Origin: Commensalibacter sp963921845
GTDB taxonomy: Bacteria > Pseudomonadota > Alphaproteobacteria > Acetobacterales > Acetobacteraceae
Assembly (NCBI RefSeq): GCF_963921845.1
Contig: NZ_CAWUGZ010000041.1
Coordinates: 1-18,557 of the forward strand
Direction of reading: 5' to 3'
Length of the DNA: 18,557 nt
Numbering within the stretch: position 1 is the stretch's first letter; the number at the start of each line of letters is the position of its first letter. The position numbers were made by a program, and so were the translations under genes. Below are positions 1 to 8,035 of this stretch, piece by piece. The notes below the pieces were generated by a model that worked only from the letters and a program-made list of their open reading frames with translations, did no database searches and was not told the DNA's origin.

Positions 1-96
1 GCTTAATACTGCTTAATAATAATTAATAATCTGTTATGATTACAATCATCGTTATTTTTAATCACTATAATTATTGCACTTGGATACTGTAGATTA

Positions 97-651
97 ATGT
101 ATGAAATTGAAATATTATCACTCCTATTTGATTCTGATTGGTATTTAGATGTGTATAAAGATGTTGCTGAAGCAAAAAGCGACCCTTTAGATCATTACCT
201 ATCGTATGGATACAAAGAAAAACGTAACCCCAATCGATATTTTGATACTAATTTTTATGCCACAGCTTACCCAGACGTAATGGCTAGCGGGCTTAACCCA
301 TTTATACATTATATTTTATATGGAGCTTCGGAAGGACGCTTACCCCGTTCACCCCATCAAAAAACAAATACTTATGTGAGAAACTTCACAATTCGCGAAG
401 CTAAAACAGAAAAACATGAAAACGATTTATCATTAAATTACCCACAACCATCGGTAATTGAAAATGATAAAGTCAAAATAACAAATGGCTCTTCCCTCGC
501 AAAAACAGGTACCAAAGCCAAAAATATGAAAGATGAATTATTACACTCTGTTAAATCAACAAAAGGAAAAACACGCTTAGATACTTCTAATACAGTACCA
601 ATACGGTCCATTTCCTCCCTTAAGAAAACCAATAAAAATCTAGAACTATAA
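97..651 (+). CDS. Short protein with two tandem FDxxYY-type repeats
   Basis: A 184-residue protein of unknown function. Residues about 10-85 hold two similar units of roughly 36 residues. Each starts with F-D-x-x-(W/F)-Y, then Y-x-D-V, then a D/N-P-x-x-H-Y-x-x-x-G core and a basic end (units begin near FDSDWYLDVY and FDTNFYATAYPDV). In known proteins this repeat usually precedes or follows glycosyltransferase domains in polysaccharide loci. No glycosyltransferase domain is present here. The tail after residue 88 is rich in Lys, Thr, Asn and Ser, looks disordered and matches nothing I know. No signal peptide is visible. ATG 97 has only a poor ribosome binding site; the frame stays open upstream to a TGA at 37-39 without a better start. 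It may be a stand-alone repeat protein or what is left of a longer glycosyltransferase. Confidence 0.6.
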   Translation: MYEIEILSLLFDSDWYLDVYKDVAEAKSDPLDHYLSYGYKEKRNPNRYFDTNFYATAYPDVMASGLNPFIHYILYGASEGRLPRSPHQKTNTYVRNFTIREAKTEKHENDLSLNYPQPSVIENDKVKITNGSSLAKTGTKAKNMKDELLHSVKSTKGKTRLDTSNTVPIRSISSLKKTNKNLEL

Positions 652-697
652 CAAATTCGATCTGATCTGATTTAATTTTACTCTGTATTCCAATACA

Positions 698-1162
698 TCA
701 TTTTTTTAATATAATTTTTAAAAAACGTTTTTGATAAGACGAAAAATAGGGAACTGTTTTTTTTCTTTGTAAAAATTTTAAGCCCATCGCTCTTAGTATT
801 TTTGATTGGTAAATCTGATTAAGATAAGGGGTATGAGAATAATAAAGCCCAGCAGCTTTAATTAAATTCCCCTTCGTCTGTTGACTGTAAAGTTTTATAA
901 TCGCTGCTGCTACAGCAATATTATAACAATCGTCACGTTTTAAACGCTCATAAATGTTTTCAGTTGATTTTTTTGTAGTCCTTTTAAGTGGAGTTATCCA
1001 TTTTGTATTTATTTGCATAAGACCTAAGTCTTCAGTTCCATCTTTGTTGATAGAAATTTTAGCAGTGGCACCTCCTTCTAAACGTTGTATGGCAAATAAT
1101 ATAGTTTTTGGTACATGATAATATGACGAAGCAATAGCTATACATGCTGCTGGGTTAATCAT
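698..1162 (-). CDS. Small lytic transglycosylase (SLT domain)
   Basis: A 154-residue protein resembling lytic transglycosylases of the SLT/IagB/VirB1 type, which cut peptidoglycan between MurNAc and GlcNAc. The likely catalytic glutamate is E29 in LEGG, where the family usually has ESGG. The DLGLMQIN segment matches the conserved GLMQI(N) motif. A later segment with A-x-A-I-I-K-L-Y and AAGLYYSH corresponds to the Ala-rich and Tyr parts of the domain. The domain nearly fills the first 120 residues; the basic tail is unassigned. No signal peptide is seen: an in-frame TAG lies two codons before the ATG, so the gene cannot be extended to include one. Export would need another route, or the gene has lost its leader. 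No secretion-system genes are nearby. It ends 46 bp from the end of the convergent repeat protein. Confidence 0.75.
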   Translation of the reverse strand: MINPAACIAIASSYYHVPKTILFAIQRLEGGATAKISINKDGTEDLGLMQINTKWITPLKRTTKKSTENIYERLKRDDCYNIAVAAAIIKLYSQQTKGNLIKAAGLYYSHTPYLNQIYQSKILRAMGLKFLQRKKTVPYFSSYQKRFLKIILKK

Positions 1163-1475
1163 GATCTAAATAAACCCTTTTTGAATTTTCACACGAAATG
1201 ATCCCACAAAATTTACATAGTATAGCCCTCGAGTAAAAAAAGAAATCTTTATACTCTTAAAAAAACACAGAGACTCCAGGCAATATATTTTCTCTTTAAA
1301 TGTATTTCCAAAACCAAGCGAAACTTTTTAAACGCTATCACTATTTTGTTTGAATACTTTCCTATAGAAAACATCTTAATATGTACAAAGATTGAACAAT
1401 TTTTTGCTACATAATTTTAAAAAATCGACATCTAGTGATAACTCAGATTGATCGCAACTAACTACAACGCAACTA

Positions 1476-1495
1476 GATCAAAATAAATTTTGATC
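1476..1495. repeat. Perfect inverted repeat, 9-bp arms
   Basis: The arms GATCAAAAT and ATTTTGATC are separated by AA, forming a 20-bp dyad in the gene-poor stretch. The shape suits a dimeric regulator site, but no gene start is close on either side. In DNA this AT-rich a chance origin is possible. Confidence 0.4.
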
Positions 1496-1741
1496 GTTTA
1501 GAGGGTTCTATTTATTGATTTAAATAAAATTGCTCTTGCAAATAGGGCTCAATCGATATTTTAACAATATTAAGAAAACTTCTTTATCTTATATTTCTCA
1601 CGTTATACATTGCTTTTGCTTATTAAAAACGATGACGTACTGTCAAATGCTGACCACATATTACTTAAATTCGAAGCAAATATACGTAATGTTTAACCGT
1701 TTATTTTAACTTTAATTTTTCAAAGCTCTGTATGAATTAGC

Positions 1742-1760
1742 TATACGATCAAGTCGTATA
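1742..1760. repeat. Inverted repeat TATACGA-5-TCGTATA
   Basis: Perfect 7-bp arms around a 5-bp centre. It is isolated: the nearest gene end is the M20 peptidase stop about 210 bp to the right. It could be a protein-binding dyad or the stem of a small hairpin; nothing follows that would make it a terminator. Confidence 0.3.
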
Positions 1761-1973
1761 CCAAAAACTACGAATCCTTATAAAAAAATCAAAAATCCAT
1801 TGAAAAATTAATAATTAAATTTTTTAACGCATAAATTTAACACGGCTTTCAACTAACATAAAATCTTGTTAAAGAGCACTAATCCTGATAAAAAAAACAC
1901 AAAATCATGTTTGTTTAACAGCTCTAAAAACTAAACTTAAAATATATTCAACTTGCTTAGCAAAGGTTTTATA

Positions 1974-3350
1974 CTAATTTTGTAAAGCATACAGAATACG
2001 CACCCAGGAACGTATTCCTTTATGAAATGAGCGCAAATTATACTTCTCGTTTGGCGAGTGTATGCAGTCATCAGGATTAGAAAATCCGATTAAAATAGAT
2101 TCAATACCGAGCTGCCTCTGAAATTCACCGACCACAGGGATGGCACTTCCACTACCTACAATGGCTGTTTCACATTCCCACTCTTCATCAAGGGCTTTCT
2201 TTACCCTTTCTATTCTAGGATTGTTTAACGAGACCATAGTTGCTGGTGCAGCACCAAAAGATTTAAATTCCACTCGACAGTCTTTAGGAACGATGGCTTG
2301 AACAAACTCTCGAAAACTATCTCTAATTTTAAATGGGTCTTGCTTACCGACTAAACGAAAAGAAATTTTTGCGGAAGCCATAGCAGGTATAATTGTTTTA
2401 AATCCCTCCTCTTGATAGCCTCCTGTAATTCCATTAACCTCAAAACTCGGACGACACCACGTCTGTTCTATAGCCCTGTAATTTTTCTCTCCAGGTGGCT
2501 GCTTTAAACCAATTGGTGTTAATAAATCATTGTCATTCTTTCCAATTTTTTGCCATAACGCGCGAACATGATCAGATATTTCAGGGACCCCTTCGTAAAA
2601 ATTTTTAAGTGTTATCCGTCCTTGATCGTCTCGTAATGATGAAATAATTTGCGTCAGAATATGTATAGGATTTTGAGCGGCATTACCGTATAGTCCAGAG
2701 TGCAAATCCCTATTCGCTCCATGTATTATAATCTCTTCACTCACCAAACCTCGAACCATTGCGGTGATTGCAGCCCTAGTGGGTGTAGCCATATCGGTGT
2801 CACAAATAAACGAGACATCACAATTTAATTGCTCTTTGTAACGCGCGATAAATTCAGGGAGATGCTCCCCACCACTTTCTTCTTCACCTTCGAGTAGAAC
2901 AGTAATATTGATAGGTAGTGACCGATTTTGATTAAAAATCACGCGACATGCTTCCAAAAACGTCAAAATCTGCCCTTTATCGTCGGCAGCTCCCCGTCCA
3001 TGAATAATTTTTTCACCAGTTGCCGTCTCTCTGATACAGGGTTCAAAAGGATTAATTGTCCATAACGTTATTGGATCGACAGGTTGCACATCGTAATGGC
3101 CATAAAAAAGTATAGTAGGGACATTCTTGTGAACAAAAGATTGAGCAAGCACGATGGGTTGACCTTTTGTTAAGTGGCATTGTGCTTTAAAACCTATTTC
3201 TTCAAGATATTTTTTCAACCATACGGCCGCTTTCTCACACTCATTACTATACCGAGAATCTGCAGAAATACTTTGAATACGTAATAATTCGAATAGCCTT
3301 TTTAACGACGCAGGTAGCGATGTATCTACTTCTTGGAGAATTGTTTTCAT
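1974..3350 (-). CDS. M20-family metallopeptidase (dipeptidase-like)
   Basis: A 458-residue zinc hydrolase of the M20/carnosinase-like group, expected to be cytoplasmic and to cleave dipeptides or related amides. Numbering from the ATG at 3350: the first metal-ligand motif is YGHYDVQP (H85, D87), the bridging aspartate lies in GRGAADDKG (D123), the catalytic and metal glutamates are in LEGEEESGG (about 157-158), a further acidic ligand is in CDTD (about 184-186), and the last histidine is in the C-terminal CIHSPNEK. The dimerisation lid lies between, roughly 210-320. The frame is open further to a TTG at 3428, but the added N-terminus does not fit the family, and a GAAG lies just before ATG 3350, so I chose that start. 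It diverges from the MFS gene across about 125 bp. Substrate unknown. Confidence 0.88.
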   Translation of the reverse strand: MKTILQEVDTSLPASLKRLFELLRIQSISADSRYSNECEKAAVWLKKYLEEIGFKAQCHLTKGQPIVLAQSFVHKNVPTILFYGHYDVQPVDPITLWTINPFEPCIRETATGEKIIHGRGAADDKGQILTFLEACRVIFNQNRSLPINITVLLEGEEESGGEHLPEFIARYKEQLNCDVSFICDTDMATPTRAAITAMVRGLVSEEIIIHGANRDLHSGLYGNAAQNPIHILTQIISSLRDDQGRITLKNFYEGVPEISDHVRALWQKIGKNDNDLLTPIGLKQPPGEKNYRAIEQTWCRPSFEVNGITGGYQEEGFKTIIPAMASAKISFRLVGKQDPFKIRDSFREFVQAIVPKDCRVEFKSFGAAPATMVSLNNPRIERVKKALDEEWECETAIVGSGSAIPVVGEFQRQLGIESILIGFSNPDDCIHSPNEKYNLRSFHKGIRSWVRILYALQN

Positions 3351-3476
3351 TATCTTCAGCTTTCTCGATATACGGAATAGATTTATAGTTTTATAAAAGT
3401 ACAACACGTTGTAAAATAATTTATTCAATATTTAATCATTTTATTTAAGGTTCTAAACAAAGAATTGAATATTCAT

Positions 3477-4697
3477 ATGCCTTTTCGCCTTATAAAAGTT
3501 AACCCCATTACTCGAAAAATCCTCGTAGTAGCCGCGTTTAACCTTATTTGTTACATTAACGTCGGTATGCCCTTTGCCGCTGTCCCTCTATATGTAAACA
3601 ACCAATTGCATTTTAATTCGATTATCGCTGGCATGGCGGTATCTATGGCATATATCTCTACCTTTTTGAGCCGACCGAGTGCTGGAAAATGGATTGATAC
3701 GAAAGGAGCAAAGAGTTCTGTAATTATTGGACTTCTTTCAAGTGCTGGTGGGGGTGTTTTTACGCTTATAGGGGCTTATTGCCAAGCCATACCTTATTTA
3801 GCCTTATGCCTGATTATTTTTGGACGTTTCTGCATTGGCGCTTCTGAAAGCTGGGCATCGACGGCAACAAACTTATGGAATATAGAGCGAGTAGGCATTA
3901 AAAATGCAACTTATGTCATTTCTTGGAACGGGGTCACATCGTATGGCGGTATGGCGTTGGGTGCTCCTCTAGGAATTTATTTGTCTCACTTACCAGGTTT
4001 TTGGGGCGGCTTAAACAGTATAGCTCTTCTGACAACTCTTTTTGCTTTAATTTCAGCCCTTATCACATTCACAGTACCCGGAATTCCCCCAAGGGAATGC
4101 AACAAAAGGTTACCCTTTGCCCAAGTGTTTACCCGTGTATTTCCAACAGGAACCTGCTTAGGTTTGGGAACCGTAGGATTTGGTAGTATTCAAGCTTTTA
4201 TTGCGTTGTATTTCGTAGTCAATCATTGGTCTGGATCCGCTTACGCTATAAGTATTTTTGGATTTAGTTTTGTTACAATTCGATTTATCTTTAAAAATAT
4301 GATTATACGCTATGGCGGCTATATCGTTGCTATTGTGTCTCTACTTTTTGAAAGCCTTGGGCTATATTTAATCGCGACCAGTCACTCTATACTCGGGAGT
4401 TACATTGGTGCCGGATTAACAGGTAGCGGGTTTTCTTTGGTTTATCCAGCCTTAGGTGTTATTGCCATTGCAAAAGTTGGCGCAGAAAACAGAGGCTCAG
4501 CCTTAGCCTGTTTTTCTTTATTTTTAGATATAGCCCTTTTTATTGCAGGACCTCTACTAGGAGCTATCCACTTCTACTTTGGTTACTATTGGTTATTTAT
4601 GTGTTCCGCCCTGATAACTTTTGCCGGTGTTATCTTAGCTTTTACGCTGTATCATCAATCAAAACAACTCCTGGACGCATCATCTCCTTCAAGCTGA
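3477..4697 (+). CDS. MFS transporter, YhhS/YfcJ-like
   Basis: About 406 residues of mostly hydrophobic sequence with around 12 membrane segments, as in the major facilitator superfamily. The loop after the second helix carries the family signature in the form SRPSAGKWIDTKGAK (near residue 65), which resembles the RPxxGxxxDxxGxK form of the YhhS/YfcJ sugar-efflux-like group. A conserved acidic/arginine stretch FGRFCIGASESW follows in helix 4. The substrate cannot be read from the sequence. An in-frame TTG at 3465 gives four more residues (MNIH) and has an AAGG 14 bp upstream; the ATG at 3477 is the conservative choice, with no clear Shine-Dalgarno of its own. The stop codon overlaps the GAGG that serves the next gene, 10 bp away, so the two are probably one operon. 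Confidence 0.85.
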   Translation: MPFRLIKVNPITRKILVVAAFNLICYINVGMPFAAVPLYVNNQLHFNSIIAGMAVSMAYISTFLSRPSAGKWIDTKGAKSSVIIGLLSSAGGGVFTLIGAYCQAIPYLALCLIIFGRFCIGASESWASTATNLWNIERVGIKNATYVISWNGVTSYGGMALGAPLGIYLSHLPGFWGGLNSIALLTTLFALISALITFTVPGIPPRECNKRLPFAQVFTRVFPTGTCLGLGTVGFGSIQAFIALYFVVNHWSGSAYAISIFGFSFVTIRFIFKNMIIRYGGYIVAIVSLLFESLGLYLIATSHSILGSYIGAGLTGSGFSLVYPALGVIAIAKVGAENRGSALACFSLFLDIALFIAGPLLGAIHFYFGYYWLFMCSALITFAGVILAFTLYHQSKQLLDASSPSS

Positions 4698-4707
4698 GGT
4701 TAACTCT

Positions 4708-5271
4708 ATGGCTTTTTATCGATACTCTGTGACCGTTTTTTGCGGATCACGTGACGGAAATAATTTTAATTATACACTGGCTGGAAAGGAATTCGCCGCA
4801 GGCCTCGTAACCCGTAATATTCGTCTTATCTTTGGTGGCGGCAATGTGGGCATAATGGGAACCGTTTCCGATGCCGTTTTAGATTTAGGAGGCTGCGTCA
4901 AAGGAATAATTCCCAATTTTTTACAGAAAACCGAAGGGAAACACTCTCGAATAAAAGATTTAATTGTCACCGAAACTATGCATCAGCGTAAACAATTACT
5001 GTATAGAGACGCAGATGCTTTTGTCTGTTTACCAGGAGGCCTCGGTACATTTGATGAAATTTTTGAAATTATGACATGGAAGCAACTTCACCTCCATCGC
5101 AAACCTATCATCATTGCTAACGTTAACAATTGGGCAGATCCCTTTTTCGACATACTAAATTCTATTATCCATGAAGGCTTCGCACATAAATCAATCCTAC
5201 AACTATGCACAAAAGCACAGAATATTGCAGAAGTCTTTTCACTTTTAGATAATCACTTTAAATCAACATAA
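4708..5271 (+). CDS. LOG family protein (nucleoside 5'-monophosphate phosphoribohydrolase)
   Basis: A 187-residue Rossmann-fold protein of the TIGR00730/LOG family. Characterised members release the base, including cytokinins, from nucleoside 5'-monophosphates; the bacterial in vivo substrate is often unknown. The nucleotide-binding GGGNVGIMG is at 43-51, MHQRK at 91-95, and the hallmark PGGxGTxxE is PGGLGTFDE at 109-117, with E120 continuing the motif. Length is normal. The Shine-Dalgarno GAGG lies on the stop codon of the transporter gene and 8 bp before the ATG, which suggests translational coupling. The gene converges with hpnG 53 bp away. Confidence 0.9.
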   Translation: MAFYRYSVTVFCGSRDGNNFNYTLAGKEFAAGLVTRNIRLIFGGGNVGIMGTVSDAVLDLGGCVKGIIPNFLQKTEGKHSRIKDLIVTETMHQRKQLLYRDADAFVCLPGGLGTFDEIFEIMTWKQLHLHRKPIIIANVNNWADPFFDILNSIIHEGFAHKSILQLCTKAQNIAEVFSLLDNHFKST

Positions 5272-5317
5272 TTTGATGCAATTAATTTCTATATTGTTAT
5301 AAATAAATTCAAGAAAC

Positions 5318-5336
5318 ATTAACCCTATTTGTTAAT
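5318..5336. terminator. Possible weak hairpin between convergent genes
   Basis: ATTAAC and GTTAAT form a 6-bp stem around a 7-base loop, followed on the plus strand by TTTG. It sits between the LOG gene and hpnG, where a terminator for one or both is expected, and overlaps the hpnG stop codon. The stem is AT-rich and the T run short, so this is tentative. Confidence 0.25.
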
Positions 5337-5975
5337 TTTGTTCACATAGCGTTTTAAACGCCAATAAGCAATACTTGCATCAAACCCTAAAGCCATTAAA
5401 TCCCAACATTGAATAGGATTTGTCAAAAAACTATTTACAATTGAAAAAAAATTTAAAGTTCCTTTCTGAGAAAGCGCTATACAAGCAACAGGGGGTAAAT
5501 CGCGCAGTGCAGAGTCACAGACGACTCTTAAAGCAGCAAATGGAATATTATTTTTTTGACAATATTCAGCGACAATACCGCTTTCCATATCAACAGCCAA
5601 ACAAGCGGTATCTTGAAACAGCTTTTTTTTCTCAGCAGAAGATTTTATTGCTTCGTCAGAATGAAGCAGAGCACCAATTTTTACGTCAGATCGTTCTGCG
5701 CCTAATTTCAATCTTAGAAACGGGTTTGGCATATAGTCTTTTTTTTCTGTACAAATTACACTAGGTAATAAAATGGATCCAGGCTTAATTAGAGGGTCCA
5801 ACCCCCCAGCAAACCCAAAAGAAACAACAGCATCAATTTGTGTTTTCAATAAACGCTCCATAGCCATTTTAGCCCCTAGATCTGTAGCCCCACTGACTTC
5901 GATCGCGGCAGGATGTAAAGCATTGGCTAACTGTGCTTCTGATTGCATGCCAACAATTACACCGATACGATGCAT
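5325..5975 (-). CDS. hpnG: Hopanoid-associated phosphorylase HpnG
   Basis: A 216-residue nucleoside phosphorylase/hydrolase-family protein. HpnG is known to remove adenine from adenosylhopane, leading to ribosylhopane and then bacteriohopanetetrol. Motifs of the PNP/MTAN fold are visible: an N-terminal IGVIVGMQSEA, the glycine-rich GFAGGLD at 54-60, VDMES at 128-132 for ribose contact, and the base-pocket aspartate D154 in RVVCDSA. The ATG overlaps the shc stop by one base (TAATG), so translation is probably coupled. It is the last gene of the minus-strand operon. The enzyme making its substrate, HpnH, is not encoded next to it. Confidence 0.92.
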   Translation of the reverse strand: MHRIGVIVGMQSEAQLANALHPAAIEVSGATDLGAKMAMERLLKTQIDAVVSFGFAGGLDPLIKPGSILLPSVICTEKKDYMPNPFLRLKLGAERSDVKIGALLHSDEAIKSSAEKKKLFQDTACLAVDMESGIVAEYCQKNNIPFAALRVVCDSALRDLPPVACIALSQKGTLNFFSIVNSFLTNPIQCWDLMALGFDASIAYWRLKRYVNKINK

Positions 5976-7936
5976 TAAAAACCAACCTCTATTTTACCTG
6001 TATTACTTGATTGCAAATTACGATATCTTGCAAGAGCAAATAATGGGAAAAACTGTCGATAACCGTGATACCGTAAATAAAATACTCTTGGAAAACCCAC
6101 AGCGTTGTAAGGGTCTTCATCCCATTGTCCCTCTTCATCTTGTTGACTAATCAACCAAGCAATTCCTCGTTGAACAGCAAGATGTTGATGCTGGCCAGCT
6201 GCCATCAATCCAAGAAGTGCCCAAGCGGTTTGTGAGGGTAGGCTTTGATGATACTGCCCTTGTACACCCTCTTCATAAGATTCTTCACCTTCTCCCCATC
6301 CACCATCTTCTCTTTGAACGCTAATAAGCCATTCCACCGCTTTACAAATCATAGGATCTTTTCTATCGATATCAGCAGCATTTAAAGCACAAAGAACCGA
6401 CCACGTTCCATAAATGTAATTTGTACCCCAGCGGCCAAACCATGCCCCTGATTTTTCCTGTTCTGCTCGAAGAAAATATAAAGCTTTATCAATAATAGGT
6501 TTGTCTTCGTCATGCCCTAACTGTGACAAAAAAGAAACACAACGCGCTGTTACATCGGCTGTTGGTGGATCCAGCAATGCGCCATGATCGGAAAAAGGAA
6601 TATGATTGAGCAACATTTTATTATTATCGATGTCAAAAGCTCCCCATCCTCCGTTAGAACTTTGCATACCAATAATCCATTGTCTTGCTCTTTCGATAGA
6701 CTCCTGATAATCAGGATTTCCTTGCCGATTAAGCAGCATACCAACCACGGCGGTATCATCCACATCGGGGTAATAATCATTTTCATATTGAAAAGCCCAC
6801 CCTCCAGGAGCTAAATTGGGACAGTTAATTGCCCAATCCCCTTTAACATCAAGAATTTGTCGATACTTTAACCAATCCAGCCCCTTTGATAATTTATTCA
6901 GGGTTGCTTCACGGTGATGCGCGCGTACACCAGAAACTGCCTCTATAATGGCATGTCCTGTCAAGGCAGTATCCCAAATAGGGGAAACACAAGGTTGGCA
7001 GTAAGCTTCTTTATCAGAAATAACAATTAATTTTTGAACAGATGCCCACGCGATACTCGCTCGCGGGTCGTCATCTTTTACATTAAGAGCCCGATAAGCC
7101 ATGACGGCATTAGCCATCGCAGGGTAAATCGCACCCAACCCATTTTCTCCGTTTAACCTCAAATCAACAAATTCCATCGCTTTATCAATCGCCATTTGTC
7201 TAAGACGTTGAGGAATAAATTTTTCAGCCGGCCTGACCACTTGATCAAGATATTTAAACAAATATCCCCATTGCGAACGAAAAGGCCCCTTAATCCATTT
7301 TTTAATTTTGTCGGGTGGCGTTAAAAAAAGCTCTTGTATATGAACATTTTTGGGATTAATAGCCTTTGGTTTTAAAGCGGCCAAAACAACGAGCGGGGCA
7401 ATTACCGTACGAGACCAATAAGACATATTCCATACGGAAAAAAGAGCTTGCTTAGGCATCAACATTAATTCAACAGGCATGGCAGGTGTAGCACACCATG
7501 GCACTTCCCCAAATAAAGCCATTTGAAAACGCGTAAAGACATTGGCAGTTTCTGCCCCACCATGGGAAAGAATAGCCTCTCTGGCACGCTTCATATGAGG
7601 CGCATCACAGTTGTCACCAATCGCTTTTAATGCAAAATAGGCTTTTACCGAAGCAGAGATATCAAATTTACCATCGTAATATAAAGGCCAACCGCCATGG
7701 TCCCCCTGTATTCTTCTTAAATACACACCTATTTTTTGTTCCAAATCCTCATCTATACGATCGAGAAAGTGCTCTAATAAAATATACTCGGCAGGTATTG
7801 TTGCATCCGCTTCTAGTTCAAAAACCCAATGTCCGTCTTTATGCTGACGACTAATAAGAAAATTTTGTGCTTGGAAAATGGCATCATCTAATGTTTCAAT
7901 TACCTTATTTTTTAAGGGAACACTACGGCCTGTCAT
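5975..7936 (-). CDS. shc: Squalene-hopene cyclase (HpnF)
   Basis: A 653-residue terpene cyclase that folds squalene into the pentacyclic hopene/diplopterol skeleton at the membrane surface. The protonating DxDD motif is DVDD at 391-394, close to its position in characterised cyclases. Several QW-type repeats are visible (for example QHKDGHW, QGDHGGW, QSSNGGWGAFD, QREDGGWGEGEE and QDEEGQWDEDPYN). The C-terminus has the usual FPRVFYLRYHGY segment. Length is in the family range of about 630-730. An AGGAA lies 11 bp before the ATG. It follows hpnE after a gap of about 100 bp, the second largest in the operon, and overlaps hpnG by one base. Confidence 0.97.
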   Translation of the reverse strand: MTGRSVPLKNKVIETLDDAIFQAQNFLISRQHKDGHWVFELEADATIPAEYILLEHFLDRIDEDLEQKIGVYLRRIQGDHGGWPLYYDGKFDISASVKAYFALKAIGDNCDAPHMKRAREAILSHGGAETANVFTRFQMALFGEVPWCATPAMPVELMLMPKQALFSVWNMSYWSRTVIAPLVVLAALKPKAINPKNVHIQELFLTPPDKIKKWIKGPFRSQWGYLFKYLDQVVRPAEKFIPQRLRQMAIDKAMEFVDLRLNGENGLGAIYPAMANAVMAYRALNVKDDDPRASIAWASVQKLIVISDKEAYCQPCVSPIWDTALTGHAIIEAVSGVRAHHREATLNKLSKGLDWLKYRQILDVKGDWAINCPNLAPGGWAFQYENDYYPDVDDTAVVGMLLNRQGNPDYQESIERARQWIIGMQSSNGGWGAFDIDNNKMLLNHIPFSDHGALLDPPTADVTARCVSFLSQLGHDEDKPIIDKALYFLRAEQEKSGAWFGRWGTNYIYGTWSVLCALNAADIDRKDPMICKAVEWLISVQREDGGWGEGEESYEEGVQGQYHQSLPSQTAWALLGLMAAGQHQHLAVQRGIAWLISQQDEEGQWDEDPYNAVGFPRVFYLRYHGYRQFFPLFALARYRNLQSSNTGKIEVGF

Positions 7937-8035
7937 GATCGAATATTTCCTTTAACCTTTAATAAACACCAAGCATAATCATAAAACAATTTTTTAATAC
8001 GCATTCAATAACACGTTGTAAGAATAGTGCCTATG

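Larger units (their letters stand above)
1163..1973. other. AT-rich gene-poor stretch
   Basis: About 0.8 kb between the start of the transglycosylase gene and the end of the M20 peptidase gene. I found no reading frame with convincing protein character on either strand, and no tRNA-like sequence. It contains two compact inverted repeats (at 1476-1495 and 1742-1760, listed separately). The right end would carry the 3' end of the peptidase transcript, but no GC-rich terminator hairpin is visible. The stretch could be decayed coding DNA or long regulatory spacer. Confidence 0.5.

Noticed and set aside
1..18. Direct repeat of GCTTAATA at the left edge
   Set aside because: Two 8-bp copies only, at the window edge, with no sign of a target-site duplication or mobile element.
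5420..6150. Plus-strand frames opposite hpnG and the end of shc
   Set aside because: They are antisense to clear enzymes with intact motifs, and their translations are low in complexity and unlike any family.
3403..8021. The 12-mer AACACGTTGTAA occurs at 3403-3414 and 8010-8021, both between genes
   Set aside because: Several shared 12-mers are expected by chance in an AT-rich window of this size, and the two places have no common position relative to gene starts.
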